A stretch of 8,649 nt of DNA from an uncultured Collinsella sp. (GTDB lineage: Bacteria; Actinomycetota; Coriobacteriia; Coriobacteriales; Coriobacteriaceae): contig CABUWA010000078.1 of assembly GCA_902495085.1 (NCBI GenBank), forward strand, positions 1 through 8,649. Reading direction: 5' to 3'. Every line of letters starts with the position of its first letter. The stretch's first letter is position 1. Under the pieces are notes generated by a model. That model ran no database searches and was not told where the DNA came from. It saw only the letters and a list, made by a program, of their open reading frames with translations. A program made the position numbers and the translations under genes. Of the stretch, positions 1-5,423 are shown piece by piece.

Positions 1-20
1 AAAGCTCAACTATATGAGCA
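1..20 (-). terminator. Possible terminator of the scaffold/GGGtGRT operon
   Basis: Read on the minus strand, the bases just after the GGGtGRT stop codon form a stem of five pairs (GCTCA at 19-15 with TGAGC at 8-4) around a six-base loop. Three T's follow and run into the window edge. Position and orientation fit a rho-independent terminator for the two-gene operon. The stem is short and the T-tract is cut off by the edge, so the call is tentative. Confidence 0.4.
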
Positions 21-34
21 TCGCGCGGGCGCGA

Positions 35-1039
35 TTAGGCCTTGAGGGCCTCCTCGACGGCGACAGCGCAGGCGACGGTGGCACCGACCATGGGGTTGTT
101 GCCCATGCCGATGAGACCCATCATGTCAACGTGCGCAGGCACGGAGGAAGAACCGGCGAACTGGGCGTCGGAGTGCATGCGGCCCATGGTGTCGGTCATG
201 CCGTAAGAGGCAGGGCCGGCGCCCATGTTGTCCGGGTGCAGGGTACGGCCAGTGCCGCCACCAGAAGCGACGGAGAAGTACTTCTTGCCAGCCTCGAGGC
301 GCTCCTTCTTGTAGGTGCCAGCGACGGGGTGCTGGAAGCGCGTGGGGTTGGTGGAGTTACCGGTGATCGAGATGTCGACGTTCTCGTGCCACATGATGGC
401 AACGCCCTCGCGGACGTCGTCGGCGCCGTAGCAGTTGACGGCGGCGCGGGGACCATCGGAGTAGGGGATGGTCTCGACGACCTTGAGCTCGCCCGTGAAG
501 TAGTCGAACTGGGTCTTCACGTAGGTGAAGCCGTTGATGCGGGCGATGATCTGAGCAGCGTCCTTGCCCAGACCGTTGAGGATGACGCGCAGCGGCTTCT
601 TGCGAGCCTTGTTGGCGTTCAGAGCCAGGCCGATAGCACCCTCAGCGGCAGCGAAGGACTCGTGACCTGCCAGGAAGGCGAAGCACTCGGTGTCGTCGGA
701 GAGCAGCATAGCGCCCAGGTTGCCGTGGCCCAGACCGACCTTGCGGTCCTCGGCGACGGAGCCGGGAACGGTGAAGGCCTGGATGCCCTCGCCGATGATG
801 GCGGCAGCCTCAGAAGCGGACTTGGCGCCACGCTTGACAGCGAGAGCGCAACCGAGGGTGTAGGCCCACTCGGCGTTCTGGAAGGCGATGGACTGGGTGT
901 TGTTGACGATCTCACGCGGGTTGAAGCCCTTGTCGGTGCAGATCTGCAGAGCTTCCTCGAGGGAGGCGATGCCGTTGTCGGCGAGGCACTTGTTGATCTT
1001 GTCAGCGCGGCGCTCGTAACCTTCGAACGTAACAGTCAT
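35..1039 (-). CDS. GGGtGRT family protein (function unknown)
   Basis: The 334-residue protein has the signature SVASGGGTGRTLHPDN, with the name-giving GGGTGRT at residues 260-266. Other conserved-looking stretches are VGLGHGNLGAMLL (about 101-113), FAFLAGHESFAAAEGA (120-135) and MWHENVDISITGNSTNPTRF (216-235). The C-terminal third is rich in Gly and Met. There is no signal peptide or membrane segment, so it is probably cytosolic. Six cysteines (18, 34, 64, 119, 203, 324) are scattered rather than arranged as a ferredoxin motif. The start is an ATG eight bases after a strong GGGAGGG site. It follows the NifU-like gene by 18 bases, so the two are surely co-transcribed. From family knowledge, GGGtGRT genes recur beside this kind of scaffold gene in anaerobic Firmicutes and Actinobacteria, but I know of no assigned reaction. 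A role in Fe-S or metal-cluster handling is inference from the partner. Length agrees with the family and I see no frameshift. Confidence 0.93.
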   Translation of the reverse strand: MTVTFEGYERRADKINKCLADNGIASLEEALQICTDKGFNPREIVNNTQSIAFQNAEWAYTLGCALAVKRGAKSASEAAAIIGEGIQAFTVPGSVAEDRKVGLGHGNLGAMLLSDDTECFAFLAGHESFAAAEGAIGLALNANKARKKPLRVILNGLGKDAAQIIARINGFTYVKTQFDYFTGELKVVETIPYSDGPRAAVNCYGADDVREGVAIMWHENVDISITGNSTNPTRFQHPVAGTYKKERLEAGKKYFSVASGGGTGRTLHPDNMGAGPASYGMTDTMGRMHSDAQFAGSSSVPAHVDMMGLIGMGNNPMVGATVACAVAVEEALKA

Positions 1040-1057
1040 AGTTATTTCCCTCCCTTT

Positions 1058-1792
1058 CTACTCGTGAACCGGGAACACGCTGGCGACGGAGTGAGTCTCC
1101 TCGTCGGTGCGCGGGTCGATGTACTTGGCAGCGTTCTCCCACTGACCATAGTGGCCCATAGCGCCAGCGATGGCCTCCTCGGGGGTCTTGCCGGCCTTGA
1201 CGGCGTCGGTGAACTTACCGAGGTTCAGGAACTCGAACGCGATGATCTCGTTCTTGTCGTTGAGAGCCATGCGGGTGACGTAGCCCTGAGCGAGCTCGAG
1301 GTAACGAGCGCCCTTGGCCTTGGTGCCGAACATGGTGCCGACCTGAGAGCGAAGGCCCTTGCCGAGGTCGTCGAGGGAGGCGCCCACGGGCAGGCCGCCC
1401 TCGGAGAACGCGGTCTGGCTGCGCCCGTAAACGATCTGCAGGAAGATCTCGCGCATAGCAACGTTGATGGCGTCGCAGACGAGGTCGGTGTTGAGGGCCT
1501 CGAGGATGGTCTTACCGGGAAGGATCTCGGAAGCCATGGCGGCAGAGTGGGTCATGCCCGAGCAGCCGATGGTCTCAACGAGGGCCTCCTCGATGATGCC
1601 GTCCTTGACGTTCAGCGTGAGCTTGCAGGCGCCCTGCTGAGGTGCGCACCAACCCACACCGTGCGTAAGACCGGAGATGTCGGAAATCTCCTTAGCCTGG
1701 ACCCACTTGCCCTCCTCGGGGATGGGTGCGGGGCCGTGGTATGCACCCTTGGCAACGGGGCACATGTTCTCCACTTCCTGTGAGTACTGCAT
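1058..1792 (-). CDS. NifU/IscU-like iron-sulfur cluster assembly scaffold protein
   Basis: The 244-residue protein has a NifU N-terminal/IscU-like domain in its first half and a C-terminal extension of about 110 residues that ordinary IscU or SufU (about 130-150 aa) lack. Candidate cluster ligands are C49 and C56 (GWCAPQQGACKL), C77 (ETIGCSGMTHSAA) and C106 (LVCDAIN), spaced roughly like the three ligand cysteines of IscU. C11 is an extra one near the N-terminus. Further invariant-looking stretches are SDISGLTHGVGW (37-48) and RSQVGTMFGTKAKG (148-161). I chose the ATG at 1790-1792 because a GAGAGGAGAGG ribosome site lies two bases upstream and the family usually begins MxYSxEVxNMCPVAKG. An in-frame ATG nine codons later (MCPVAKG) is the alternative. 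The frame stays open upstream to 1957, but that part reads as low-complexity leader. It is the first gene of a two-gene operon with the GGGtGRT gene. The scaffold role follows from the domain; the client and sulfur donor are unknown. Confidence 0.9.
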   Translation of the reverse strand: MQYSQEVENMCPVAKGAYHGPAPIPEEGKWVQAKEISDISGLTHGVGWCAPQQGACKLTLNVKDGIIEEALVETIGCSGMTHSAAMASEILPGKTILEALNTDLVCDAINVAMREIFLQIVYGRSQTAFSEGGLPVGASLDDLGKGLRSQVGTMFGTKAKGARYLELAQGYVTRMALNDKNEIIAFEFLNLGKFTDAVKAGKTPEEAIAGAMGHYGQWENAAKYIDPRTDEETHSVASVFPVHE

Positions 1793-1885
1793 GCCTCTCC
1801 TCTCTATCGTGTTGGCGTCCCGTCTGGGGGTCGTGGCTGGCGATTGCCGGGCGACCCTTCGAAAGGGACATGACATGCAGTCCTT

Positions 1886-1891
1886 ATAATA
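1886..1891 (-). promoter_or_regulatory. Candidate -10 element for the scaffold/GGGtGRT operon
   Basis: The minus strand reads GGTATTATAAGG here, about 94 bases upstream of the scaffold start codon, which would give a leader of roughly 85-90 bases. This is the best AT-rich -10-like hexamer in the divergent intergenic region. No good -35 hexamer lies 16-19 bases upstream and there is no TGn extension. The same bases read TATAAT on the plus strand (1885-1890), also without a -35. Orientation is therefore inferred from the adjacent gene only. Confidence 0.35.
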
Positions 1892-1950
1892 CCGCGAAAT
1901 GCACGGAATATTCGGCGAACGGCTCAGTTTTCGTAGCGAGAAGTCCGGAA

Positions 1951-1964
1951 GTTTCAATTGAAAC
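1951..1964. promoter_or_regulatory. Perfect 14-bp palindrome, candidate operator
   Basis: GTTTCAATTGAAAC is identical to its reverse complement over all 14 bases, with no spacer. It sits between the divergent scaffold operon and the RAYT gene, about 60 bases upstream of the candidate -10 of the scaffold operon. Perfect gapless palindromes of this length are typical binding sites for dimeric regulators. No regulator gene is next to it, so which protein might bind is unknown, and no known consensus is claimed. Confidence 0.4.
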
Positions 1965-1971
1965 GGTTTAA

Positions 1972-2004
1972 CTCTATGTTCTGTGGTCGTGAACTTCCAT
2001 AGAG
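1972..2004. repeat. Seven-bp inverted repeat with 19-base spacer
   Basis: CTCTATG (1972-1978) and CATAGAG (1998-2004) are exact reverse complements. The repeat starts eight bases after the 14-bp palindrome. A 19-base loop makes it a weak hairpin, so it could equally be a spaced protein-binding site or chance. Confidence 0.25.
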
Positions 2005-2044
2005 GGGGTCCGTCTTGGGCAAACTTTTGGTCAGCTCTTGTAAG

Positions 2045-2072
2045 CGTTGCAGGGGGTTGACCTGTTGCAACG
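2045..2072. repeat. Hairpin upstream of the RAYT gene
   Basis: CGTTGCA (2045-2051) and TGCAACG (2066-2072) are exact complements. The fold can be extended by pairing AGG (2051-2053) with CCT (2061-2063) if a small bulge is allowed. It lies about 125 bases upstream of the RAYT start. It could be a REP-like substrate element or a leader structure; a single copy in the window cannot decide. Confidence 0.35.
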
Positions 2073-2196
2073 GTGCCGTTCGCCGCTTGTTTACTGCCTT
2101 TGGCCGCGCGAGTGTATTGTTTTGCGTGAATGTTTTGATGGCACGTTTCAATCGTGCTGTATTGGATGACAAGCAGATCCCGGCGAAGGGAGCGCC

Positions 2197-3009
2197 ATGC
2201 AGCGCGTTTGGAGAACGGTTACCGGCTTTTACCATGTCTGTGCCCGCGGTATGGGCAAGCTGCTCATCTTTGAGGGCGATGAAGACCGGTGGGAGTTTTT
2301 GGAGCTGATGCGCGAGTGCTGCCGCGAGGAGGGTGTGACGGTTATCGCCTGGTGCCTTATGGGCAATCACGTGCATTTGGTGCTTGCAGATTACGAGGAC
2401 AGGATGAGTGCGGCGATGCATCGGCTGCTTTTGACGTACGCGCGGCGGTTCAATAAACGCACGGGGCGCACAGGCCATCTGTTCCAGAACCGTTTTGACC
2501 GGCGCTCGCTCGATACCGACTGGCAGGTGATGGAGGCTATTCGCTCCGTACACGCCGATCCGCAGGAGGCGGGCATGAGCCTAATCGAGCGTTATCCCTG
2601 GAGCAGCTTTGCGGAGCATTTGTGCGCTTACGACGGTGACGCGGCTGATGTCGCGAGGGGATTTTCTGATCCTTCTTGCGTGCTTGAGCTTTTTGGTTCT
2701 GCCGAGGGCTTTATTACCCATTCGCTGTCGACGCCCGACGGCGGCGAGCCAGCACTGGGCGATATGAAAGAGACGGAGTGGGAACGCCACGCCTTTGCCG
2801 GCAAGTTGGCGAAGAGCCTCGGGGTTCCCCTCAACGTGGTTAAAACTGCACCGCCGGCGCAGCGCGATACCGTTATTGTTGGATTGAACAATGCCGGCTT
2901 TACGGTGCGCCAGATTGAACGGTATACCGGGATTGGCAAAAGTACCGCCTCTCGTATTGTGCGCGCCCGCGCGCGAACGGCGATGAGGGCTGGCGGAAAC
3001 GTGATGTAG
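2197..3009 (+). CDS. REP-associated tyrosine transposase-like protein (RAYT, Y1_Tnp family), possibly inactive
   Basis: The 270-residue protein belongs to the HUH single-strand transposase superfamily, in the branch that handles REP hairpins. The HUH motif is WCLMGNHVHLVL, with H58 and H60 as metal-binding histidines. YARRFNKRTGRTGHLFQNRF (81-100) and RYPWSSFAEHL (132-142) are the usual family blocks. The family normally has an (R/D)YIHxNPxxAG segment whose first Tyr is the DNA-attacking nucleophile. Here the segment reads IRSVHADPQEAG, so that position is S117. The C-terminal third carries a probable helix-turn-helix (about 235-258, FTVRQIERYTGIGKSTASR), an extra domain seen in longer RAYTs. 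The ATG has GAAGGGAG four bases upstream. The frame is otherwise intact, with no terminal inverted repeats or target duplication seen. It sits alone, divergent from the scaffold operon and convergent with suf. Its base composition is less GC-rich than its neighbours, which fits acquisition. Family certain; activity doubtful. Confidence 0.9.
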   Translation: MQRVWRTVTGFYHVCARGMGKLLIFEGDEDRWEFLELMRECCREEGVTVIAWCLMGNHVHLVLADYEDRMSAAMHRLLLTYARRFNKRTGRTGHLFQNRFDRRSLDTDWQVMEAIRSVHADPQEAGMSLIERYPWSSFAEHLCAYDGDAADVARGFSDPSCVLELFGSAEGFITHSLSTPDGGEPALGDMKETEWERHAFAGKLAKSLGVPLNVVKTAPPAQRDTVIVGLNNAGFTVRQIERYTGIGKSTASRIVRARARTAMRAGGNVM

Positions 3010-3137
3010 GGTCGCCTGTTCACCGCAGCTGGGGTCGTCCATACGCCGCAACCAGCGTTCAAAAGCTTGGTACGGTAACTGCACTTCTGTAATATGCATA
3101 GAACAATTGCTATCTTGCATAAAATAACAGCTCAGTC

Positions 3138-3156
3138 CGGGTTTGCCCGTGCCTAC
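3138..3156 (-). repeat. GTAG plus mini-hairpin, candidate REP-like unit
   Basis: On the minus strand, GTAGGCA is followed by a four-pair stem CGGG/CCCG with a four-base loop. RAYT-linked REP elements typically have a GTAG-like tetranucleotide at the foot of a hairpin. The stem is very short and could be chance; it is listed because a similar arrangement in the opposite orientation occurs at 3430-3457. Confidence 0.2.
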
Positions 3157-3170
3157 CCCTGTCTGCGCCG

Positions 3171-3193
3171 TGCAAAAAACGGAGTTTTCAGCA
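3171..3193. repeat. Imperfect 23-bp palindrome
   Basis: The arms pair TGC with GCA at the ends and AAAAC with GTTTT in the centre around a GGA loop, with two mismatched pairs between. It lies 160 bases downstream of the RAYT gene. It could be a REP-like element or a weak bidirectional terminator (A-rich left arm, T-rich right arm). Confidence 0.3.
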
Positions 3194-3282
3194 TCGTGGT
3201 GCTGTCGGCACCGACGCAATCTTGCAACATACGGGTCCCGAAGCTATTGATTCCCGCCGTTGCGCCCCCGAAGCACGTGCCT

Positions 3283-3310
3283 GCGTCCCGTCAGACCGGG
3301 ATGCTTGTTC
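3283..3310 (+). terminator. Weak candidate terminator downstream of the RAYT gene
   Basis: GCGTCCCG (3283-3290) pairs with CGGGATGC (3297-3304), eight pairs including one G-T, around a six-base loop. TTGTTC follows. The T-tract is interrupted and the structure is about 275 bases beyond the RAYT stop, so this is a possible rather than a firm plus-strand terminator. Confidence 0.3.
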
Positions 3311-3429
3311 TAAAACACAATATGTATGCGCCTAAAGACGTTGATTAACGCTTTCGATGCGTATACACACAGCTTGGCGTGCTGAATACTCGCAAAAATG
3401 CACGCCGCTCCCTATGGGACCCGTCTGCG

Positions 3430-3457
3430 GTAGGCGCGAAGCGAGTCGGAGCTTCGC
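3430..3457 (+). repeat. GTAG plus hairpin, candidate REP-like element
   Basis: GTAG (3430-3433) is followed after GC by a perfect seven-pair stem, GCGAAGC (3436-3442) with GCTTCGC (3451-3457), around an eight-base loop. A conserved tetranucleotide at the foot of a stem-loop is the layout that RAYT proteins recognise in REP elements. The link to this RAYT is inference, since other genomic copies cannot be checked here. Confidence 0.35.
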
Positions 3458-3525
3458 AGAACGGGGCTTGGCGCATTACTTGGCGGGCCCGGGGCCCTGC
3501 CGCAGGCCTTTGGTGCTGTGGAAAA

Positions 3526-3570
3526 CGCCCGTGTTCGCGTCTGGCTGTGTGGCAAATGTCAGACGGGGCG
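3526..3570 (-). repeat. Bulged inverted repeat followed by T's on the minus strand
   Basis: CGTCTG (3538-3543) pairs with CAGACG (3560-3565). CGCCC (3526-3530) pairs with GGGCG (3566-3570), making an eleven-pair stem with a seven-base bulge on one arm. On the minus strand TTTT follows directly (3525-3522), so it could act as a back-up terminator for transcripts that pass the main suf terminator. Confidence 0.3.
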
Positions 3571-3607
3571 TCGGACGCGCGGACTTTGTGCGTTCGCGCT
3601 CATTAGG

Positions 3608-3638
3608 TAAAAACAGAGCCGTCCGTATCGGGCGGCTC
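3608..3638 (-). terminator. Rho-independent terminator of the suf operon
   Basis: On the minus strand, GAGCCGCCCG (3638-3629) pairs with CGGACGGCTC (3625-3616), ten pairs with one G-T wobble, around a three-base loop. TG and five T's follow (3615-3609). It begins 32 bases after the sufU stop codon. On the plus strand the hairpin has no T-tract after it, so the orientation is clear. Confidence 0.85.
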
Positions 3639-3670
3639 GGCAATCAAAAACCTTGGATTCGGGGCATAAG

Positions 3671-4105
3671 CTACTGGTTTGTTTGCCCCTCGAGCATGCC
3701 GTCGAGGGTGCGCCAGGCGAGCTCGGCGCATTTGACGCGGGCGGGCATGTGCGAGATGTCCTGGAGCTGGGCGGCTTCGTCCAGGTCTTCCAAGTCCTCC
3801 TCGGAGAGCTGCTCGCCGCGGATCATGGCGAGGAAGAGCTCTGCCAAGCGGTGAGCTTCCTCGACGGTCTCGCCGGTGATGAGGTCGGCCATGATGTCGG
3901 CACTGGCCTGACTGATGGCGCAGCCGTGGCCGGTAAAGGAGGCCTCCTCGATCACGCCGTTCTCGACGCGCAGCTGCAAGGTGAGCTCGTCGCCGCAGCT
4001 GGGGTTGATGCCGTCGTGCTCGTGCGTGGGGGCATCCATCTCGTACTTGTAGTCGGGGTGCGTGTTGTGCTCCATAAACGTGGTGGAGGTGTACAGATTA
4101 CCCAT
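3671..4105 (-). CDS. sufU: SufU, zinc-dependent sulfurtransferase of Fe-S assembly
   Basis: SufU takes persulfide sulfur from SufS and passes it to the SufBCD scaffold in the cytosol. The 144-residue product has the usual SufU length and the expected zinc ligands and sulfur acceptor. These are C37 and D39 in NPSCGDEL, C62 in GHGCAISQAS and C126 in PARVKCAELAW. The Asp two after the first Cys and the long insert between the second and third cysteines separate it from IscU. I chose the ATG at 4103-4105, which overlaps the sufS stop by eight bases and has GGAG eight bases upstream. The frame stays open to 4372, but that part is sufS read out of frame. A second ATG (M11, MEHNTHPDYKYEM) is a possible alternative start. 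It is the last gene of the operon, directly before the terminator. No SufE gene is seen, which fits a SufU-type system. Confidence 0.95.
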   Translation of the reverse strand: MGNLYTSTTFMEHNTHPDYKYEMDAPTHEHDGINPSCGDELTLQLRVENGVIEEASFTGHGCAISQASADIMADLITGETVEEAHRLAELFLAMIRGEQLSEEDLEDLDEAAQLQDISHMPARVKCAELAWRTLDGMLEGQTNQ

Positions 4106-5423
4106 TGAACGTGCTCCAAACGTGATGCAGGCCGGCGATGAACTTATCGATGTCGGCCTTGTCGTTGTAGAAGGCCACGCTGGCGCGGCAGCAGGCGAGG
4201 TTCTCGACGCCCAGCCAGGTAAGCAGCGGCTGCGCGCAGTGGTGACCGGCACGGATGCACACGCCGTCCATGTCCATGATGCTCGCGACGTCGTGCGGGT
4301 GGATACCCTTGACGTTAAAGCTGACGACGCCGTGATGGTTGTCCCAATAGATGGAGCCGATGATCTGAACAAAGTCGAGCTGCATGAGTTCGCCCATCAG
4401 GTAGTGGACGAGTGCCTGCTCGCGTGCCTGGATGTTTTCGTAGCCAACCGTGTTGACGAGGTAGTCGAGTGCCGCACCCGTGGCGAAGATGCCGGCGGCG
4501 TCCTGCGTGCCGGCCTCGAACTTCTCGGGGACGGGCGCCCAGACGGCGTCCTGCTCGGTGACCGAATCGATCATTTCGCCGCCGGTGAGCATGGGCGGCA
4601 TGGCGTTGAGCAGGTCCATCTTGCCCCACAGCACGCCGATGCCCATGGGGCCCATGGCCTTGTGCGCGCTAAAGGCAAAGAAGTCGGCTCCCAGGTCGGC
4701 CACATCGACCGGCATGTGCGGCAGCGACTGCGCGCCGTCGACGACCAGATAGCCGCCGTACTTGTGGACGAGCTTGCCGAGGTTCTTGACCGGGTTCTCG
4801 ACGCCCAGCACGTTAGAAACCTGACCCACGGCCAGAATCTTGGTCTTGGGACCAACCTTGGCAAGAACCTCCTCGGTGGTGAGCTGGCCGGTCTTGGTGG
4901 GGTAGAGGTAGACGAGCTTGGCGCCGGTCTCGCGGCAGACCTGCTGCCACGGAATCAGGTTGGAGTGGTGCTCCATGATGGTGATGACGACCTCGTCACC
5001 GGGCTCGAGCACCGTGGGTGCAAAGCTTTTGGCGATCAGGTTGAGCGACTCGCTCGTGTTGCGGGTGAAGACGACCTCGTTGGCCTGGGCGGCGCCGATG
5101 AGGTCGGCGATCTGCTGGCGGACCTTCGCGATGGCGTCGGTGGCCTCGACGGACAGCGAGTACAGGCCGCGCAGGGGGTTGGCGTTCATGCGCTGATAGA
5201 AGTCACGCTCGGCGTCGAGCACACAGGCAGGGCGCTGCGCGGTGGCGGCGCTATCGAGGAAGGCGATCTCGGGGTGCTGCTGGAACAGCGGGAACTGGCC
5301 CTTGTAGGGGTTGGTCTCGATGTCCACGGTGGGCCAGCCGCGCGAAGCCTCGTCGCTGGCGTCGAGTTCCATGGGCTCGGGGGCGGTACAGGTGTCGCAT
5401 TTAACGTGCTCGGTGTCGATCAT
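4098..5423 (-). CDS. sufS: SufS, cysteine desulfurase
   Basis: SufS is a PLP enzyme that releases sulfur from cysteine as an enzyme persulfide and hands it to SufU. In the 441-residue product the PLP-binding lysine is K255 in FSAHKAMGPMGIGVL. The catalytic cysteine is C396 in RAGHHCAQP. Cofactor-contact motifs are TRNTSESLN (120-128), EHHSN (151-155) and VVDGAQS (227-233), and the fold begins near FLDSAATAQRP (55-65). It carries the NPLRGLYSLS variant (82-91) in place of VHRGxHxLS of E. coli SufS, which I associate with clostridial-type enzymes. Residues 1 to about 37 precede the usual NPYKxxFP start and contain KCDTC (C9, C12). The start is supported by GAAGAGGAG five bases upstream and an ATGA overlap with sufD, so the extension is probably real. 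It overlaps sufU by eight bases. Confidence 0.95.
   Translation of the reverse strand: MIDTEHVKCDTCTAPEPMELDASDEASRGWPTVDIETNPYKGQFPLFQQHPEIAFLDSAATAQRPACVLDAERDFYQRMNANPLRGLYSLSVEATDAIAKVRQQIADLIGAAQANEVVFTRNTSESLNLIAKSFAPTVLEPGDEVVITIMEHHSNLIPWQQVCRETGAKLVYLYPTKTGQLTTEEVLAKVGPKTKILAVGQVSNVLGVENPVKNLGKLVHKYGGYLVVDGAQSLPHMPVDVADLGADFFAFSAHKAMGPMGIGVLWGKMDLLNAMPPMLTGGEMIDSVTEQDAVWAPVPEKFEAGTQDAAGIFATGAALDYLVNTVGYENIQAREQALVHYLMGELMQLDFVQIIGSIYWDNHHGVVSFNVKGIHPHDVASIMDMDGVCIRAGHHCAQPLLTWLGVENLACCRASVAFYNDKADIDKFIAGLHHVWSTFNG

Larger units (their letters stand above)
1793..2196. other. Divergent intergenic region, 404 bases, non-coding
   Basis: This stretch separates the start codons of the minus-strand scaffold gene and the plus-strand RAYT gene. 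It is visibly more AT-rich than the flanking operons. It holds the candidate -10 (1886-1891), the 14-bp palindrome (1951-1964), and inverted repeats at 1972-2004 and 2045-2072. Open frames crossing it have no recognisable protein character. I see no tRNA or riboswitch fold and no convincing promoter for the RAYT gene. Confidence 0.6.
3010..3607. other. Gene-free region with several short inverted repeats
   Basis: This stretch lies between the convergent RAYT gene and the suf terminator. Short open frames (for example plus 3094-3348 and 3357-3854) lack ribosome sites and recognisable protein features. It holds a cluster of inverted repeats (3138-3156, 3171-3193, 3283-3304, 3430-3457, 3526-3570) and a GC-rich run with GGGCC/GGCCC at 3485-3497. 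It may be RAYT-associated repeat DNA or the remains of a decayed gene; nothing settles this. Confidence 0.55.

Noticed and set aside
14..1783. Long plus-strand open frame (589 codons) antisense to the scaffold/GGGtGRT operon
   Set aside because: It is the antisense shadow of two clearly recognisable genes in high-GC DNA. Its translation is a low-complexity mix of Gly, Ala, Val, Asp and His with no domain.
1793..1957. N-terminal extension of 55 residues for the scaffold protein
   Set aside because: The segment is non-coding leader in character. The strong ribosome site and family-typical start lie at 1792.
3010..3607. CRISPR array or tRNA gene in the gene-free region
   Set aside because: There are no regularly spaced direct repeats and no cloverleaf or T-loop consensus; only isolated inverted repeats are seen.
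3357..3854. Plus-strand open frame of 165 codons running over the suf terminator into sufU
   Set aside because: It crosses a clear terminator and is antisense to sufU, with no ribosome site or recognisable domain.
5168..5180. Missing HRG histidine in SufS (NPLRGLY instead of VHRGxH)
   Set aside because: I recognise NPLRGLY as a subfamily variant of clostridial-type SufS, so it is not a defect specific to this gene.
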